The position numbers were made by a program, and so were the translations under genes. From PVC group bacterium (GTDB taxonomy: Bacteria; Verrucomicrobiota; Kiritimatiellia; SS1-B-03-39; UBA6053), in contig PXDP01000468.1 of the NCBI GenBank assembly GCA_003565035.1, positions 1 to 28,890 on the forward strand: a stretch of DNA of 28,890 nt, in the 5' to 3' direction. Under the pieces are notes generated by a model. The model did not search any database. It was given only the letters and a program-made list of their open reading frames with translations, and was not told the origin of the DNA. Numbering within the stretch: position 1 is the first letter of the stretch; each line of letters begins with the position of its first letter. Positions 17,082 through 24,576 of the stretch are shown here, piece after piece.

Positions 17082-17903
17082 TCAACGGTACGCCGCAAGA
17101 TAGGCCACCCATGCATCCATCCCTTCATACCGGGTTCGCCTTCGCAGGATGCCGTCGGCACTTCCGTGTGCGTCGGACCAGCCTTCAAAGTAGCTGTCGG
17201 TCTGCCGGAATCCGGCCTCGGCCAGGAGATCGCGAAGTTCGGTGATGGACCACAGGCGCCAGGCGTAGGTGAACGCTTTGGTTTGTGAAACAAGGTGCCG
17301 GCCTTTGAAATGAATGTGGCAAAGAATGGACTGGTCCACGGCATTAAAGCGGGCCTGCTCCCAGACGTAGGTAAATGCGGGGTAGGGGGTGCCTTCGACA
17401 TCCTCTCCGGCCGGGATGTCTTTTTCTTCGGTCATGACCTGTTGGGCATGGGGACCTCCAAAGAGATCCAGCACAAAAACCCCGTCATCCACCAGTGACC
17501 TGTACACGGAGGTGAAATATGCCAGCAGGGTGCTCCGCTCCCGGAAAATCATGTAGGAAAAATTCAGTGCCGCCACCAGATCCACAGGAGGCGTCCGGGC
17601 ATGCAGAACATTCTGCCGCAACAGGTGAATGCGTTCAAGCGCTTCGGGGGGGAGGGTGCTGAGTCGGTGCCGCCTTGCCCAGGTAAGGGTGGGCTGGTGC
17701 AGATCAACTCCCCAGGCGCTTCGGCGGGAATCGGAGGCCACCCAGTCACGGGCCAGCAGCCCGGTTCCGCAAAAATCTTCCCGGAGGGTTAGCGGCGCTC
17801 GGCCCGGCCCGCGTTTGAAAATTTTTTCAAACAGGGCGATGTCCACATCGGTTCCCTGTACCGAGGCTTCATACAGCACATGGGGATCCACAGGGTGTTT
17901 CAT
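17082..17903 (-). CDS. Class I SAM-dependent methyltransferase
   Basis: A 273-residue Rossmann-fold methyltransferase. The SAM-binding motif I region reads LREDFCGTGLLARDW, followed by WGVDLHQPTLTWAR (acidic end of strand 2), LVAALNFSYMIF (motif II region) and a post-motif VFVLDLFGG. The substrate cannot be told from sequence. The C-terminal half contains YVWEQARFNAVDQSILCHIHF, which suggests a beta-sheet substrate lid. The ATG at 17903 is preferred; an in-frame TTG at 17939 would overlap bamA. It begins 19 bases after the bamA stop on the same strand, so it may be the last gene of the long housekeeping operon, although a functional link to BamA is not obvious. Confidence 0.82.
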   Translation of the reverse strand: MKHPVDPHVLYEASVQGTDVDIALFEKIFKRGPGRAPLTLREDFCGTGLLARDWVASDSRRSAWGVDLHQPTLTWARRHRLSTLPPEALERIHLLRQNVLHARTPPVDLVAALNFSYMIFRERSTLLAYFTSVYRSLVDDGVFVLDLFGGPHAQQVMTEEKDIPAGEDVEGTPYPAFTYVWEQARFNAVDQSILCHIHFKGRHLVSQTKAFTYAWRLWSITELRDLLAEAGFRQTDSYFEGWSDAHGSADGILRRRTRYEGMDAWVAYLAAYR

Positions 17904-17922
17904 GGGGTGCCGACGGGGTGCT

Positions 17923-20220
17923 TCAGAAACTGTATCCAATGAGGAAGCTGAAGCGGGGGCGTTCCCGTTCGTTGTGCTCGCTGTTGAGATGCTGCCAGGA
18001 ATAGTCCAGCCTCAGCGGGAATCCGGGAAGGTCAATCCGCAGTCCAATGCCATAGCTGGAGTTTTGTTCCTCGGTGTCCAGATCGAAGCTGTCGGAATTG
18101 ACAACCCCCCAGTCATAAAACATGGCATAGCGGAACATTTCGGAGAGGGGGATGGAATATTCCGCCGAGGCGAACATCATGGTCTGTCCGCCCACCTCGC
18201 GCTGGTTTTCGTCCACCGGACTGACCTCCCGGAATTTGAAGCCGCGGATGGTCCGGGCTCCGCCGAGGAACAGGCGGTCGAAAATCGGCACGCGGTCTGA
18301 ATTGCCATAATAATCGACACTGCGGACCCATCCCTGCAGGTTGAGGACATGATCCCAAATCACGGGATAGAAATGAGAGCCGCGAATGCCCACCTCGTAA
18401 ATGTCCTCGTCGGCGCCCAATATGCCGCCGGTAAACCCGGTGTTCAGGACCACACGCCCCCCGCGGCTGGGGGTCCAGACATGATTGCGGGTATCCCGTG
18501 TCAGCGAGAAATCCAGGCCGCTGCGGAGGCTGTCACCCTCCTCAATCTGAATAATTTCGGCGGCATCTTCACTTACGTCATACACATCAATGTTTTCGAT
18601 GGTGTAGGTGACGCCGCCTCGCCAGTTTTGTGTGAGGCCTTTCCGGAGTCCGAAACTGGCGCCGGTATTGCGCTGGTTATAGTCGTCGCTGAGGAAACGC
18701 CGGTCGTTTTGGAACAGGGAGGTCGTGAAACTCATCCGGCGGTCAAACACCCAGGGTTTGGTGTAATTCAGTTCGGCATCCCGGCGGCTGGTCCCCAGTT
18801 GAAGCCGGAGCTGGAGCTTTTCGCCGCCACCAGTGAACAAGGGAGGATCCGTGAGATCAAAATTCCCCTGGGAAAGTTCAATAAAGCCGACCAGATTGTC
18901 GATACTGGAGAAGCCGGCGCCGGCAAGAAACTGACCGCTTCTGCCCTCGGCCACTTCAAACTCCACATCATAGAGGAGCGGGTCGGACGTGGGCAGAATT
19001 GCCTGATTCACCCCGTCAAAGAAGCCCAGGTTCCGCAGGCGCGCGGCGCTGTTACGGACACGCACTTCGTTGAGCGTGTCCCCGGGAGCGACCAGCAGTT
19101 CCCGCCGGAGAACATGATCCTTGGTGCGCGTGTTGCCCCGGACACTGACATTGCGCACCGTGGCGACCCGTCCTTCCTGAACGGTGTAAATGACATTGAC
19201 CCGGTTGTCGCCGGCCAACTGGATCTGCTCACGGACAATCGTCTGGGAATATCCCCGGTTGTTGTAGAAATCCCGAATGGCCTGGCGGCCCGCTTCAATC
19301 CGGTCGGTAAAGGCCGGCTGGCCGACCTGCAGCGGAACCTGGGCACCCAGCAGGGAGGAGGGATAGAGGGTATTGCCTTCGATTTGGATGCGATTGACCA
19401 CAAAGCGGTCCGCGCGGTCTATGGGTATGGTAATGTTCAGGCGGCGTCCCCAGCCCTGATCAATCTCCGGAGGGCCCGCCCGGGCATCCAGATATCCCCG
19501 GCGGCGGTACATTTCCGCAATCGTGCCCATGTCCTGATTTAAAAAATTCTCGTTAAACACGCCCCGTTTGCTGATAAAGCTGAAGAGTGAGGTGGTTTTC
19601 TGCATCATCACCCGGCGCAACTGGGTGGAGGAATATTCCGTATTGCCTTCAAAGCGGATTCTGCCGACGCTCTGGCGCTGGCCCTCATCCACGGCAATGC
19701 GGAGGTCCGTAAAGTTATTTTCATCCGGCGGGGTCAGGGAAATATCAAAAGACGCGTCCGGAAAGAATGCGTTGCGGTAGCGCTCACGGATGGGTTCAAT
19801 CCGCTGGCGGACCAGCGGTTCATCCACGCGGTCGCCCAGATTCAGTTCGAGCAGATTGCGGATCCGCGCATTGGAGAAGTGGTCTCCACCTTCAATGAGG
19901 ATGCGGCGCACCCGGGGGCGTTCTTCGATTACATAAATCAGCGTGAGAGACTGGTCGGAATTTTCGCGCAATTCCGCAGCCACAAAGGCATAGCGTCCGG
20001 TTTCCTGCAGGCGGCGGATGTCGTTGTTCACGCGCTGGGCTTCAAAGGTCTGTCCGGGGGCTTTACTGACAAAAGAGAGGACGGTGGAGCTGTCCACTTC
20101 CCGGCCGGGGACGCGGCTGCGCACCAGCACATCCCGGACCGGGGCCTGAGCGCGAAGAACGGCGGCGAGCAGAAAGAAAACCGCATAATGAAGAAAAGAT
20201 TTACAGCGCATAAGATTCAT
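17923..20220 (-). CDS. bamA: Outer membrane protein assembly factor BamA (five POTRA domains plus barrel)
   Basis: It inserts beta-barrel proteins into the outer membrane. A signal peptide covers about residues 1-25. Five POTRA domains follow at roughly 27-100, 101-176, 178-265, 268-346 and 349-424; examples are RVRRILIEGGDHFSNARIRN and VNRIQIEGNTLYPSSLLG. The 16-strand barrel runs from about 430 to the end. The lid-loop motif appears as GGARTIRGFKF, equivalent to the VRGF/Y motif, and the protein ends in GYSF, the aromatic C-terminal signal. At 765 residues it is slightly shorter than the E. coli protein. The first ATG overlaps dnaB by 20 bases; the ATG at 20211 also fits, with GGA upstream. 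Placement directly after dnaB is unusual. Presence of BamA shows a Gram-negative envelope. Confidence 0.95.
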   Translation of the reverse strand: MNLMRCKSFLHYAVFFLLAAVLRAQAPVRDVLVRSRVPGREVDSSTVLSFVSKAPGQTFEAQRVNNDIRRLQETGRYAFVAAELRENSDQSLTLIYVIEERPRVRRILIEGGDHFSNARIRNLLELNLGDRVDEPLVRQRIEPIRERYRNAFFPDASFDISLTPPDENNFTDLRIAVDEGQRQSVGRIRFEGNTEYSSTQLRRVMMQKTTSLFSFISKRGVFNENFLNQDMGTIAEMYRRRGYLDARAGPPEIDQGWGRRLNITIPIDRADRFVVNRIQIEGNTLYPSSLLGAQVPLQVGQPAFTDRIEAGRQAIRDFYNNRGYSQTIVREQIQLAGDNRVNVIYTVQEGRVATVRNVSVRGNTRTKDHVLRRELLVAPGDTLNEVRVRNSAARLRNLGFFDGVNQAILPTSDPLLYDVEFEVAEGRSGQFLAGAGFSSIDNLVGFIELSQGNFDLTDPPLFTGGGEKLQLRLQLGTSRRDAELNYTKPWVFDRRMSFTTSLFQNDRRFLSDDYNQRNTGASFGLRKGLTQNWRGGVTYTIENIDVYDVSEDAAEIIQIEEGDSLRSGLDFSLTRDTRNHVWTPSRGGRVVLNTGFTGGILGADEDIYEVGIRGSHFYPVIWDHVLNLQGWVRSVDYYGNSDRVPIFDRLFLGGARTIRGFKFREVSPVDENQREVGGQTMMFASAEYSIPLSEMFRYAMFYDWGVVNSDSFDLDTEEQNSSYGIGLRIDLPGFPLRLDYSWQHLNSEHNERERPRFSFLIGYSF

Positions 20221-21613
20221 TTCCGGGGGGCATATCCTGAGGGGCGGCTACGCGGTTGTCAAAACGGGTGATATCGTCAAAGAAATTCAGTTCGATGGGG
20301 CCGACACCGCCGTTCCGGTTTTTGGCGATATCGACGATGGCCAGGGTTTTGTCCTCGTAATTCGGATCGTCGGGATAACGGGCGGGACGGCGGAGCAGAA
20401 AGACGACGTCGGCATCCTGTTCGATAGACCCGGAATCGCGCAGGTCCGACAGCTTGGGGACGCCGGTTCGGTCGCGGGTTTCCGCCGCGCGGCTGAGCTG
20501 ACTGAGGACCATGACCGGCACATCGAGTTCTTTGGCCATGGCTTTGAGTTCGCCGGAGATCCCGCCGACTTCCCGCTGCCAGCTCTCTTTGGCGTATTTG
20601 GCGCAGTGGGCTATCTGAAGGTAGTCCACGATGATAAACTGAATGTCCTCTTTGTTTTTCAGGCGGCGGGCGCGGGCGCGCATGTCGGCAACGTCCAGAC
20701 CACCGGAGTCGTCAATAAAGATGGGCGCGGATTTGAGTTCATCCGCCGCTTTCATGAGGCTTTCGTGCTGTTCACGGGCGAGAAAGCCCGCGCCGATTTT
20801 GGAGGCGGAGACCCGGGCACGGCAGCAGACCATGCGGCGGACCAGCGATTCGGCGGACATTTCCAGACTGAAGACGGCCACTCCGCGGGGTTTGCGCTCG
20901 GGATCGCCCACGCCGGTGGCGATGTTTTCCGCGATATTGAGCGCCAGTGAGGTTTTTCCCATGGACGGCCGGGCGGCCAGCACGATCATTTCCGCAGGCT
21001 TGAGGCCGCGGAGCATCCGGTCGATTTCTGAGAATCCGCTGGGAATACCGAGAATGCCGCGTTTGTTATCCGCCTGATCGTTGATCTCCCGGGCGACAGT
21101 CTGAATGAGGCCCGGCCAGGAGCGCCAGATCTGATCGCCGTCAAGATTGTTTAGATCCAGAAAGGTGGTCTGGGTCTCGTTGATGATCTGATCCACATCG
21201 CGGTCGGGATCATAACATTTGGCCACCGCCTCCTGGGCGCAGGCCATGATGTTGCGCATCAGGCTTTTTTGCCGGACGACCTCCAGATAACTTTCCGCGT
21301 GTACCGCAATCGGCGCCGCCTCCACAATGCGCTGCAGGAACGGAATGCCACCGATATCCTCGAAGACATTCTTTTCCCGCAGGCGGGAGCTGATCATCAC
21401 CGGATCAATCGCTTTGAGCTTGTCCCGCATCTCCAGGATGGTTTCCCAGAGAATTTGATGGGCAGGAAAGTAAAAGGAATCCTTCCGGATTCCTTTTTCA
21501 ACGGCGAGGTCAATGACCACGTCCGGATTGGCAATGACGCAACCCAGCAACCCCGCTTCCGCCGCCTCATCCTGAGGCGGGGTGCGGTCAAACTGGACTG
21601 GCGGATTCGCCAT
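20201..21613 (-). CDS. dnaB: Replicative DNA helicase DnaB
   Basis: It unwinds DNA at the replication fork as a hexamer. The 470 residues match the usual length, with no intein. The N-terminal DnaB domain (PPQDEAAEAGLLGCVI) covers about 8-110. The RecA-like domain has Walker A ARPSMGKTS near residue 217, FSLEMSAESLVRRM, Walker B QFIIVDYLQI, and SQLSRAAETR followed by LSDLRDSGSIEQDADVVFL, all typical. The ATG has an AGGAG core (plus-strand 21624-21628) 10 bases upstream that overlaps the rplI stop. Downstream of rplI in the conserved rpsF-ssb-rpsR-rplI-dnaB order. Confidence 0.97.
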   Translation of the reverse strand: MANPPVQFDRTPPQDEAAEAGLLGCVIANPDVVIDLAVEKGIRKDSFYFPAHQILWETILEMRDKLKAIDPVMISSRLREKNVFEDIGGIPFLQRIVEAAPIAVHAESYLEVVRQKSLMRNIMACAQEAVAKCYDPDRDVDQIINETQTTFLDLNNLDGDQIWRSWPGLIQTVAREINDQADNKRGILGIPSGFSEIDRMLRGLKPAEMIVLAARPSMGKTSLALNIAENIATGVGDPERKPRGVAVFSLEMSAESLVRRMVCCRARVSASKIGAGFLAREQHESLMKAADELKSAPIFIDDSGGLDVADMRARARRLKNKEDIQFIIVDYLQIAHCAKYAKESWQREVGGISGELKAMAKELDVPVMVLSQLSRAAETRDRTGVPKLSDLRDSGSIEQDADVVFLLRRPARYPDDPNYEDKTLAIVDIAKNRNGGVGPIELNFFDDITRFDNRVAAPQDMPPGNESYAL

Positions 21614-21620
21614 GGAGGGC

Positions 21621-22079
21621 TTACTCCTCTTCAGCGGCTACGACGCTGACTTTCACGCTGACCGCGACTTCGCGGTGCAGACGGATACGAACGTCGTAAG
21701 AACCCAACTGACGAATCGGTGAGCCAAGGCGCACTTCTTTGATGTCGAAGTTCAGTTTCGCGGCTTTGGCGGCATCTGCGATTTCTTTTTCCGTAACCGA
21801 TCCGTAGAGGCGGCCTTCGCCGGAGGTTTTCACCGTAATGATGATCTCTTTGTCCTTCAGGGATTCGGCACGGACTTCAGCGGACTGTTTTTCTTCGCGG
21901 AGTTCGGCTTCGCGCAGGGCACGGGATTCGGCCAGGCGCGCTTTCATTTTTTCGGTGACCGGCGCGGCCTTTTTGTGCGGAAGGAGGAAATTGCGGGCAT
22001 AGCCATCGGCGACATTCACAACATCGCCGATAATACCAAGACCGTCGACATCTTGTAACAAAATCAATTCTTTTGCCAT
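21621..22079 (-). CDS. rplI: 50S ribosomal protein L9 (bL9)
   Basis: A large-subunit protein that binds 23S rRNA near the L1 stalk. The 152 residues show the canonical pattern: N-terminal domain ELILLQDVDGLGIIGDVVNVADGYARNFLLP, a long charged connecting helix at about 40-75, and a C-terminal domain with GRLYGSVTEKEIADA. The N-terminal motif is only quoted in part here as a diagnostic; everything expected is present. It sits 57 bases after rpsR, with AAGAG upstream of the ATG, and the stop lies 7 bases before the dnaB start, so the two are probably translationally linked. Confidence 0.97.
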   Translation of the reverse strand: MAKELILLQDVDGLGIIGDVVNVADGYARNFLLPHKKAAPVTEKMKARLAESRALREAELREEKQSAEVRAESLKDKEIIITVKTSGEGRLYGSVTEKEIADAAKAAKLNFDIKEVRLGSPIRQLGSYDVRIRLHREVAVSVKVSVVAAEEE

Positions 22080-22136
22080 GGGGGTACTCTTTTTAAATCA
22101 AGGGGTTTGTAAAGGGGGAGGACGATTCGCTCGGAA

Positions 22137-22328
22137 TCAGGGCAGCAGGCCCATGACGCGGGCTTTGCGGATGGCGCGGGTGACCTGACGCTGCTGAAGC
22201 GCGTTGGCTCCGGTGGCGCGGCGGGGGAGAATTTTCCCCTGCTCGGTCATGAATTTCCGCAGCAGTTCGCTGTCTTTATAGTCGATTTCCTGTACCCCTT
22301 CGAGGTACTTGCAGGTTTCTTTGGCCAT
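22137..22328 (-). CDS. rpsR: 30S ribosomal protein S18 (bS18)
   Basis: A small-subunit protein that dimerises with S6 on the 16S rRNA platform. The 63 residues include IDYKDSELLRKFMTEQGKI, LPRRATG and QQRQVTRAIRKARVMGLLP, the conserved S18 core. It has only one cysteine near the N-terminus (CKYL), so a four-cysteine zinc site is absent (the 'C-minus' form). A strong AAAGGAAA lies about 7 bases before the ATG. It follows ssb by 72 bases in the usual order. Confidence 0.96.
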   Translation of the reverse strand: MAKETCKYLEGVQEIDYKDSELLRKFMTEQGKILPRRATGANALQQRQVTRAIRKARVMGLLP

Positions 22329-22400
22329 GGATGTGTTTCCTTTGGGTTCTACGCGGCGTTTTTCATCCGCAGGGTTTATGTGTCTAAAACAGGGTTGGGG

Positions 22401-22871
22401 TTAAAAGGGGAGGTCCTCATCATCGCCGGATTCATCATTCGGCGGCGGTGAGGGCGCGGTGGCCTGTGCCGGAGTCACTTTGGGGGCGGCCGGGGCGGAC
22501 TGGGCGGATGCCGCGGGTCTGGGGGCACTGTCCTCGCGGGGGGCGATGAACTGTACCCGCTCGGCGACCACGCTGTGTTTACTGCGTTTGGCCCCTTCGG
22601 GGGTTTCCCAGGTTTCGTAGCGCAGCTTGCCTTCCAGAAGGACAGGCGAGCCTTTGCTGAGATACTGGTTGCAGGGTTCCGCCTGATTGCCGAAGACGGT
22701 GATGTCCACGTAGCAGGGGCGGTCGGTCCATTCACCGGTCTGGCTGTTTTTGACCCGCTCATTCACGGCAAGGCGAAGCTTGCAGATGGCCATGCCGCTG
22801 GGAGCATAGGCCAGTTCGGGGTCCGCGGTCAAATTTCCGCAGAGAACAATGCGATTGAGGGAGGCAGCCAT
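22401..22871 (-). CDS. ssb: Single-stranded DNA-binding protein SSB
   Basis: It coats single-stranded DNA in replication and repair. The 156 residues have the OB fold at about 1-110 (NRIVLCGNLTADPELAYAPSG, FGNQAEPCNQYLSKGSPVLLEG, YETWETPEGAKRS), then a disordered Pro/Ala/Ser-rich linker, and end in DDEDLPF, the acidic tip that binds partner proteins. ATG with AGGA 7 bases upstream. It lies between rpsF and rpsR with an 18-base gap after rpsF, the classic order in which SSB is co-expressed with S6 and S18. Confidence 0.97.
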   Translation of the reverse strand: MAASLNRIVLCGNLTADPELAYAPSGMAICKLRLAVNERVKNSQTGEWTDRPCYVDITVFGNQAEPCNQYLSKGSPVLLEGKLRYETWETPEGAKRSKHSVVAERVQFIAPREDSAPRPAASAQSAPAAPKVTPAQATAPSPPPNDESGDDEDLPF

Positions 22872-22889
22872 GGGAAAATCCTGATCCGG

Positions 22890-23192
22890 TTAGGAGGCAA
22901 CCGCTTCCGGAAGCCGGGTTACCTGAATGCGGAAAATCGCCTCTTCAAGTTTGAGGCTCTTCTGGAAAGCGTCGACGTTTTCGCCGGGCATTTCAAAGCG
23001 CATCAGGGCGTATTCACCTGCGGTCTGCTTGGACATCGGACGGGCAAAGGTTTTGCGTCCCAGACGGGTGGGTTTCCCGGCAACGGTGCCGCCGGCATTT
23101 TTGACCGCGGCGGTGAGTACGCCAAGGCCTTTTTCAATTTCGTCTTCGGTCAGGGATTCGGGCAGAATCACCATGGCTTCGTATCGGTTCAA
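22890..23192 (-). CDS. rpsF: 30S ribosomal protein S6 (bS6), TTG start
   Basis: A small-subunit protein that pairs with S18. The 100 residues include NRYEAMVILPESLTEDEI, RKTFARPMSKQTAGEYALMRFEM and LEEAIFRIQVTRL, all typical of S6. The start is TTG: the residues after it (NRYEAMVI) match the normal S6 N-terminus, and a strong AAGGAG (plus-strand 23199-23204) sits exactly 6 bases upstream. The only ATG nearby, at the Met of MVIL, would delete the first beta-strand. The 82-base leader after pth holds a stable hairpin that may be regulatory. Confidence 0.96.
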   Translation of the reverse strand: MNRYEAMVILPESLTEDEIEKGLGVLTAAVKNAGGTVAGKPTRLGRKTFARPMSKQTAGEYALMRFEMPGENVDAFQKSLKLEEAIFRIQVTRLPEAVAS

Positions 23193-23198
23193 GGTCTT

Positions 23199-23204
23199 CT
23201 CCTT
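23199..23204 (-). promoter_or_regulatory. Ribosome binding site that decides the rpsF TTG start
   Basis: AAGGAG on the minus strand lies 6 bases before TTG at 23192-23190. It fixes the non-ATG start of rpsF. Confidence 0.75.
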
Positions 23205-23218
23205 ATCGGGGGTTAGGG

Positions 23219-23242
23219 CCCATGCGGATTGTCCCGCATGGG
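23219..23242 (-). promoter_or_regulatory. Leader hairpin upstream of rpsF
   Basis: CCCATGCGG and CCGCATGGG form a perfect 9-base stem around a 6-base loop, in the spacer between pth and rpsF. No T-run follows on either strand, so it is a poor intrinsic terminator. S6:S18 is known in other bacteria to bind a structured rpsF leader and repress its own operon; I cannot confirm that motif here. It may also be a processing site. Confidence 0.45.
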
Positions 23243-23259
23243 GGATTCAGTTAAAAAAG

Positions 23260-23287
23260 TTCAGTTAAATTGGTTCAGTTAAATTGG
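23260..23287. repeat. Two perfect tandem copies of a 14-base unit at the pth 3' end
   Basis: TTCAGTTAAATTGG occurs twice head to tail, and a degenerate third copy (TTCAGTTAAAAAAG) lies at about 23246-23259. In the pth direction, the first copy encodes the final residues and the TGA stop; the second copy is untranslated. The layout indicates a local slippage duplication. Confidence 0.9.
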
Positions 23288-23850
23288 TTCATGGCCGCCT
23301 CGAAATCACCTTCCAACACAAAGGTGACCGCGTCGGCGGCCCGGTTCCGGCTTTCCTCGACCTGCTTTTGCACCTCATCCTTCCAGGGACTCAGCACGTA
23401 GCGGATCAATTCCTCCCCGGGGGGACGGGGGCCGACACCAATCCGGAGGCGGGGAAACTCCTGAGAGTCCTCCAGACCCCGAATCACCGAAGTGATTCCG
23501 TTATGTCCACCGGCGCTTCCGCGTTTGCGGAGGCGCAGGCGGCCAAGCGGCAACTCCAAATCGTCATAGACAATCAGAACGTTTTCCGGTGAAAGCTTCC
23601 ATTTACGAACCGCTCTGGCAACGGCCTCGCCGGAACGGTTCATAAACGTCCTCGGTTTGAGCAACCGCACCGGGGAGGGCTCTCTATGCCATGTGGACAC
23701 CCATGAACGCAAGCCGAAACCGCGTTTAAAGCGAAGGTTCTGCCGGGCGGCCAGCAGATCGAGGACTTCAAATCCAATGTTGTGGGGGGTGTCCCGGTAG
23801 ATCCGCCCGGGATTCCCCAAGCCCACCACCAATTGAATGGAAGAACTCAT
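23275..23850 (-). CDS. pth: Peptidyl-tRNA hydrolase
   Basis: It frees tRNA from peptidyl-tRNAs that drop off the ribosome. The 191 residues match the family. Visible motifs are VVGLGNPGRIYRDTPHNIGF (Asn and His of the active site at residues about 12 and 23), LLKPRTFMNRSGEAV (substrate Asn), IVYDDLELPLGRLRLR (catalytic Asp) and GSAGGHNGITSVI. No Shine-Dalgarno is evident before the ATG, which lies 20 bases after rplY. The C-terminus MNQFN and stop lie within a 14-base tandem duplication. The rplY-pth order is widely conserved. Confidence 0.97.
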   Translation of the reverse strand: MSSSIQLVVGLGNPGRIYRDTPHNIGFEVLDLLAARQNLRFKRGFGLRSWVSTWHREPSPVRLLKPRTFMNRSGEAVARAVRKWKLSPENVLIVYDDLELPLGRLRLRKRGSAGGHNGITSVIRGLEDSQEFPRLRIGVGPRPPGEELIRYVLSPWKDEVQKQVEESRNRAADAVTFVLEGDFEAAMNQFN

Positions 23851-23870
23851 GCGTCAAAACAGGGCCGGGC

Positions 23871-24527
23871 TCAGTCTTCCGCGGCTTCGTCTTTTTCGCC
23901 GATCACTTCAGGCTCGCCCGCAGCCGCGCCGGTTTCTTCTTCGTCATCGTCCACACCGCCCACGCGGGGTTTCAGAACCGTGGCGATGCTGACATGCCCG
24001 GGGGTAATCAGCCGGAAATCGGCGGGCAGCGTGATCTGGTTGGCGGTAAGGTGATCCCCGATCGCCATTTCGGAAACGTCCACGTCCAGCTCTTCGATCA
24101 TATCCGAGGCTTTGCACTCGACTTCGAGTTCGCGGAACTGAATGTCGAGGGTGCCACCGGTTTTGCTGACGCCGACGGGGGTGCCGACGAGGTTGAGGGG
24201 CAGGTGGACTTTCACTTTGCGGTTCATACCGATTTCGTGGAAGTCCACATGCAGGATGCGCGCGGTGATCGGATGGTGCTGCACCTGTTTCAGGAGCGCA
24301 TGGCGGGGAGCCTCGTCGCCGATCTGCACGTCGAGCATCATGTTTTCGCCTTGGTGATGCTTCAGCATCATCAGAAAATCATGCTCGTTGAGATAGACAG
24401 GAATGGCTTCTTTTCCCTCGCCGTACAGGACGCCGGGGATGTTGCCTTCGTTACGAATTTTGCTCAGCTCGGACTGGAGACCGGGCGTGCGCAGTTCAGC
24501 TTTTACAAGAGTTTGGGTTGCGGACAT
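23871..24527 (-). CDS. rplY: 50S ribosomal protein L25 / general stress protein Ctc
   Basis: It binds 5S rRNA. The 218 residues are the long Ctc form: an N-terminal L25 domain (about 5-95, with IRNEGNIPGVLYGEGKE and HHPITARILHVDFHEI) followed by a TL5-like beta domain (about 98-190, with VHLPLNLVGTPVGVS and GGTLDIQFRELEVEC). The tail of about 30 residues is strongly acidic and rich in Glu, Asp and Ala. ATG with GAGGT 8 bases upstream. Located between prs and pth, as in many bacteria. Confidence 0.96.
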   Translation of the reverse strand: MSATQTLVKAELRTPGLQSELSKIRNEGNIPGVLYGEGKEAIPVYLNEHDFLMMLKHHQGENMMLDVQIGDEAPRHALLKQVQHHPITARILHVDFHEIGMNRKVKVHLPLNLVGTPVGVSKTGGTLDIQFRELEVECKASDMIEELDVDVSEMAIGDHLTANQITLPADFRLITPGHVSIATVLKPRVGGVDDDEEETGAAAGEPEVIGEKDEAAED

Positions 24528-24547
24528 GTATACTTACCTCAGGGTTA

Positions 24548-24575
24548 ATCGTTGACTTGAAATCGTTGACTTGAA
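24548..24575. repeat. Two perfect tandem copies of a 14-base unit after the prs stop
   Basis: ATCGTTGACTTGAA is repeated twice head to tail in the spacer between prs and rplY, starting one base after the prs stop in the direction of transcription. The unit has no sequence similarity to the pth-end repeat but has the same length and position. Confidence 0.9.
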
Positions 24576-24576
24576 A

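Noticed and set aside
18349..19542. 397-residue plus-strand frame opposite bamA
   Set aside because: bamA has five POTRA domains and a complete barrel; the opposite frame is compositional.
20201..21613. Intein in dnaB
   Set aside because: DnaB is a frequent intein host, but the protein is 470 residues with Walker A and later motifs in continuous normal spacing.
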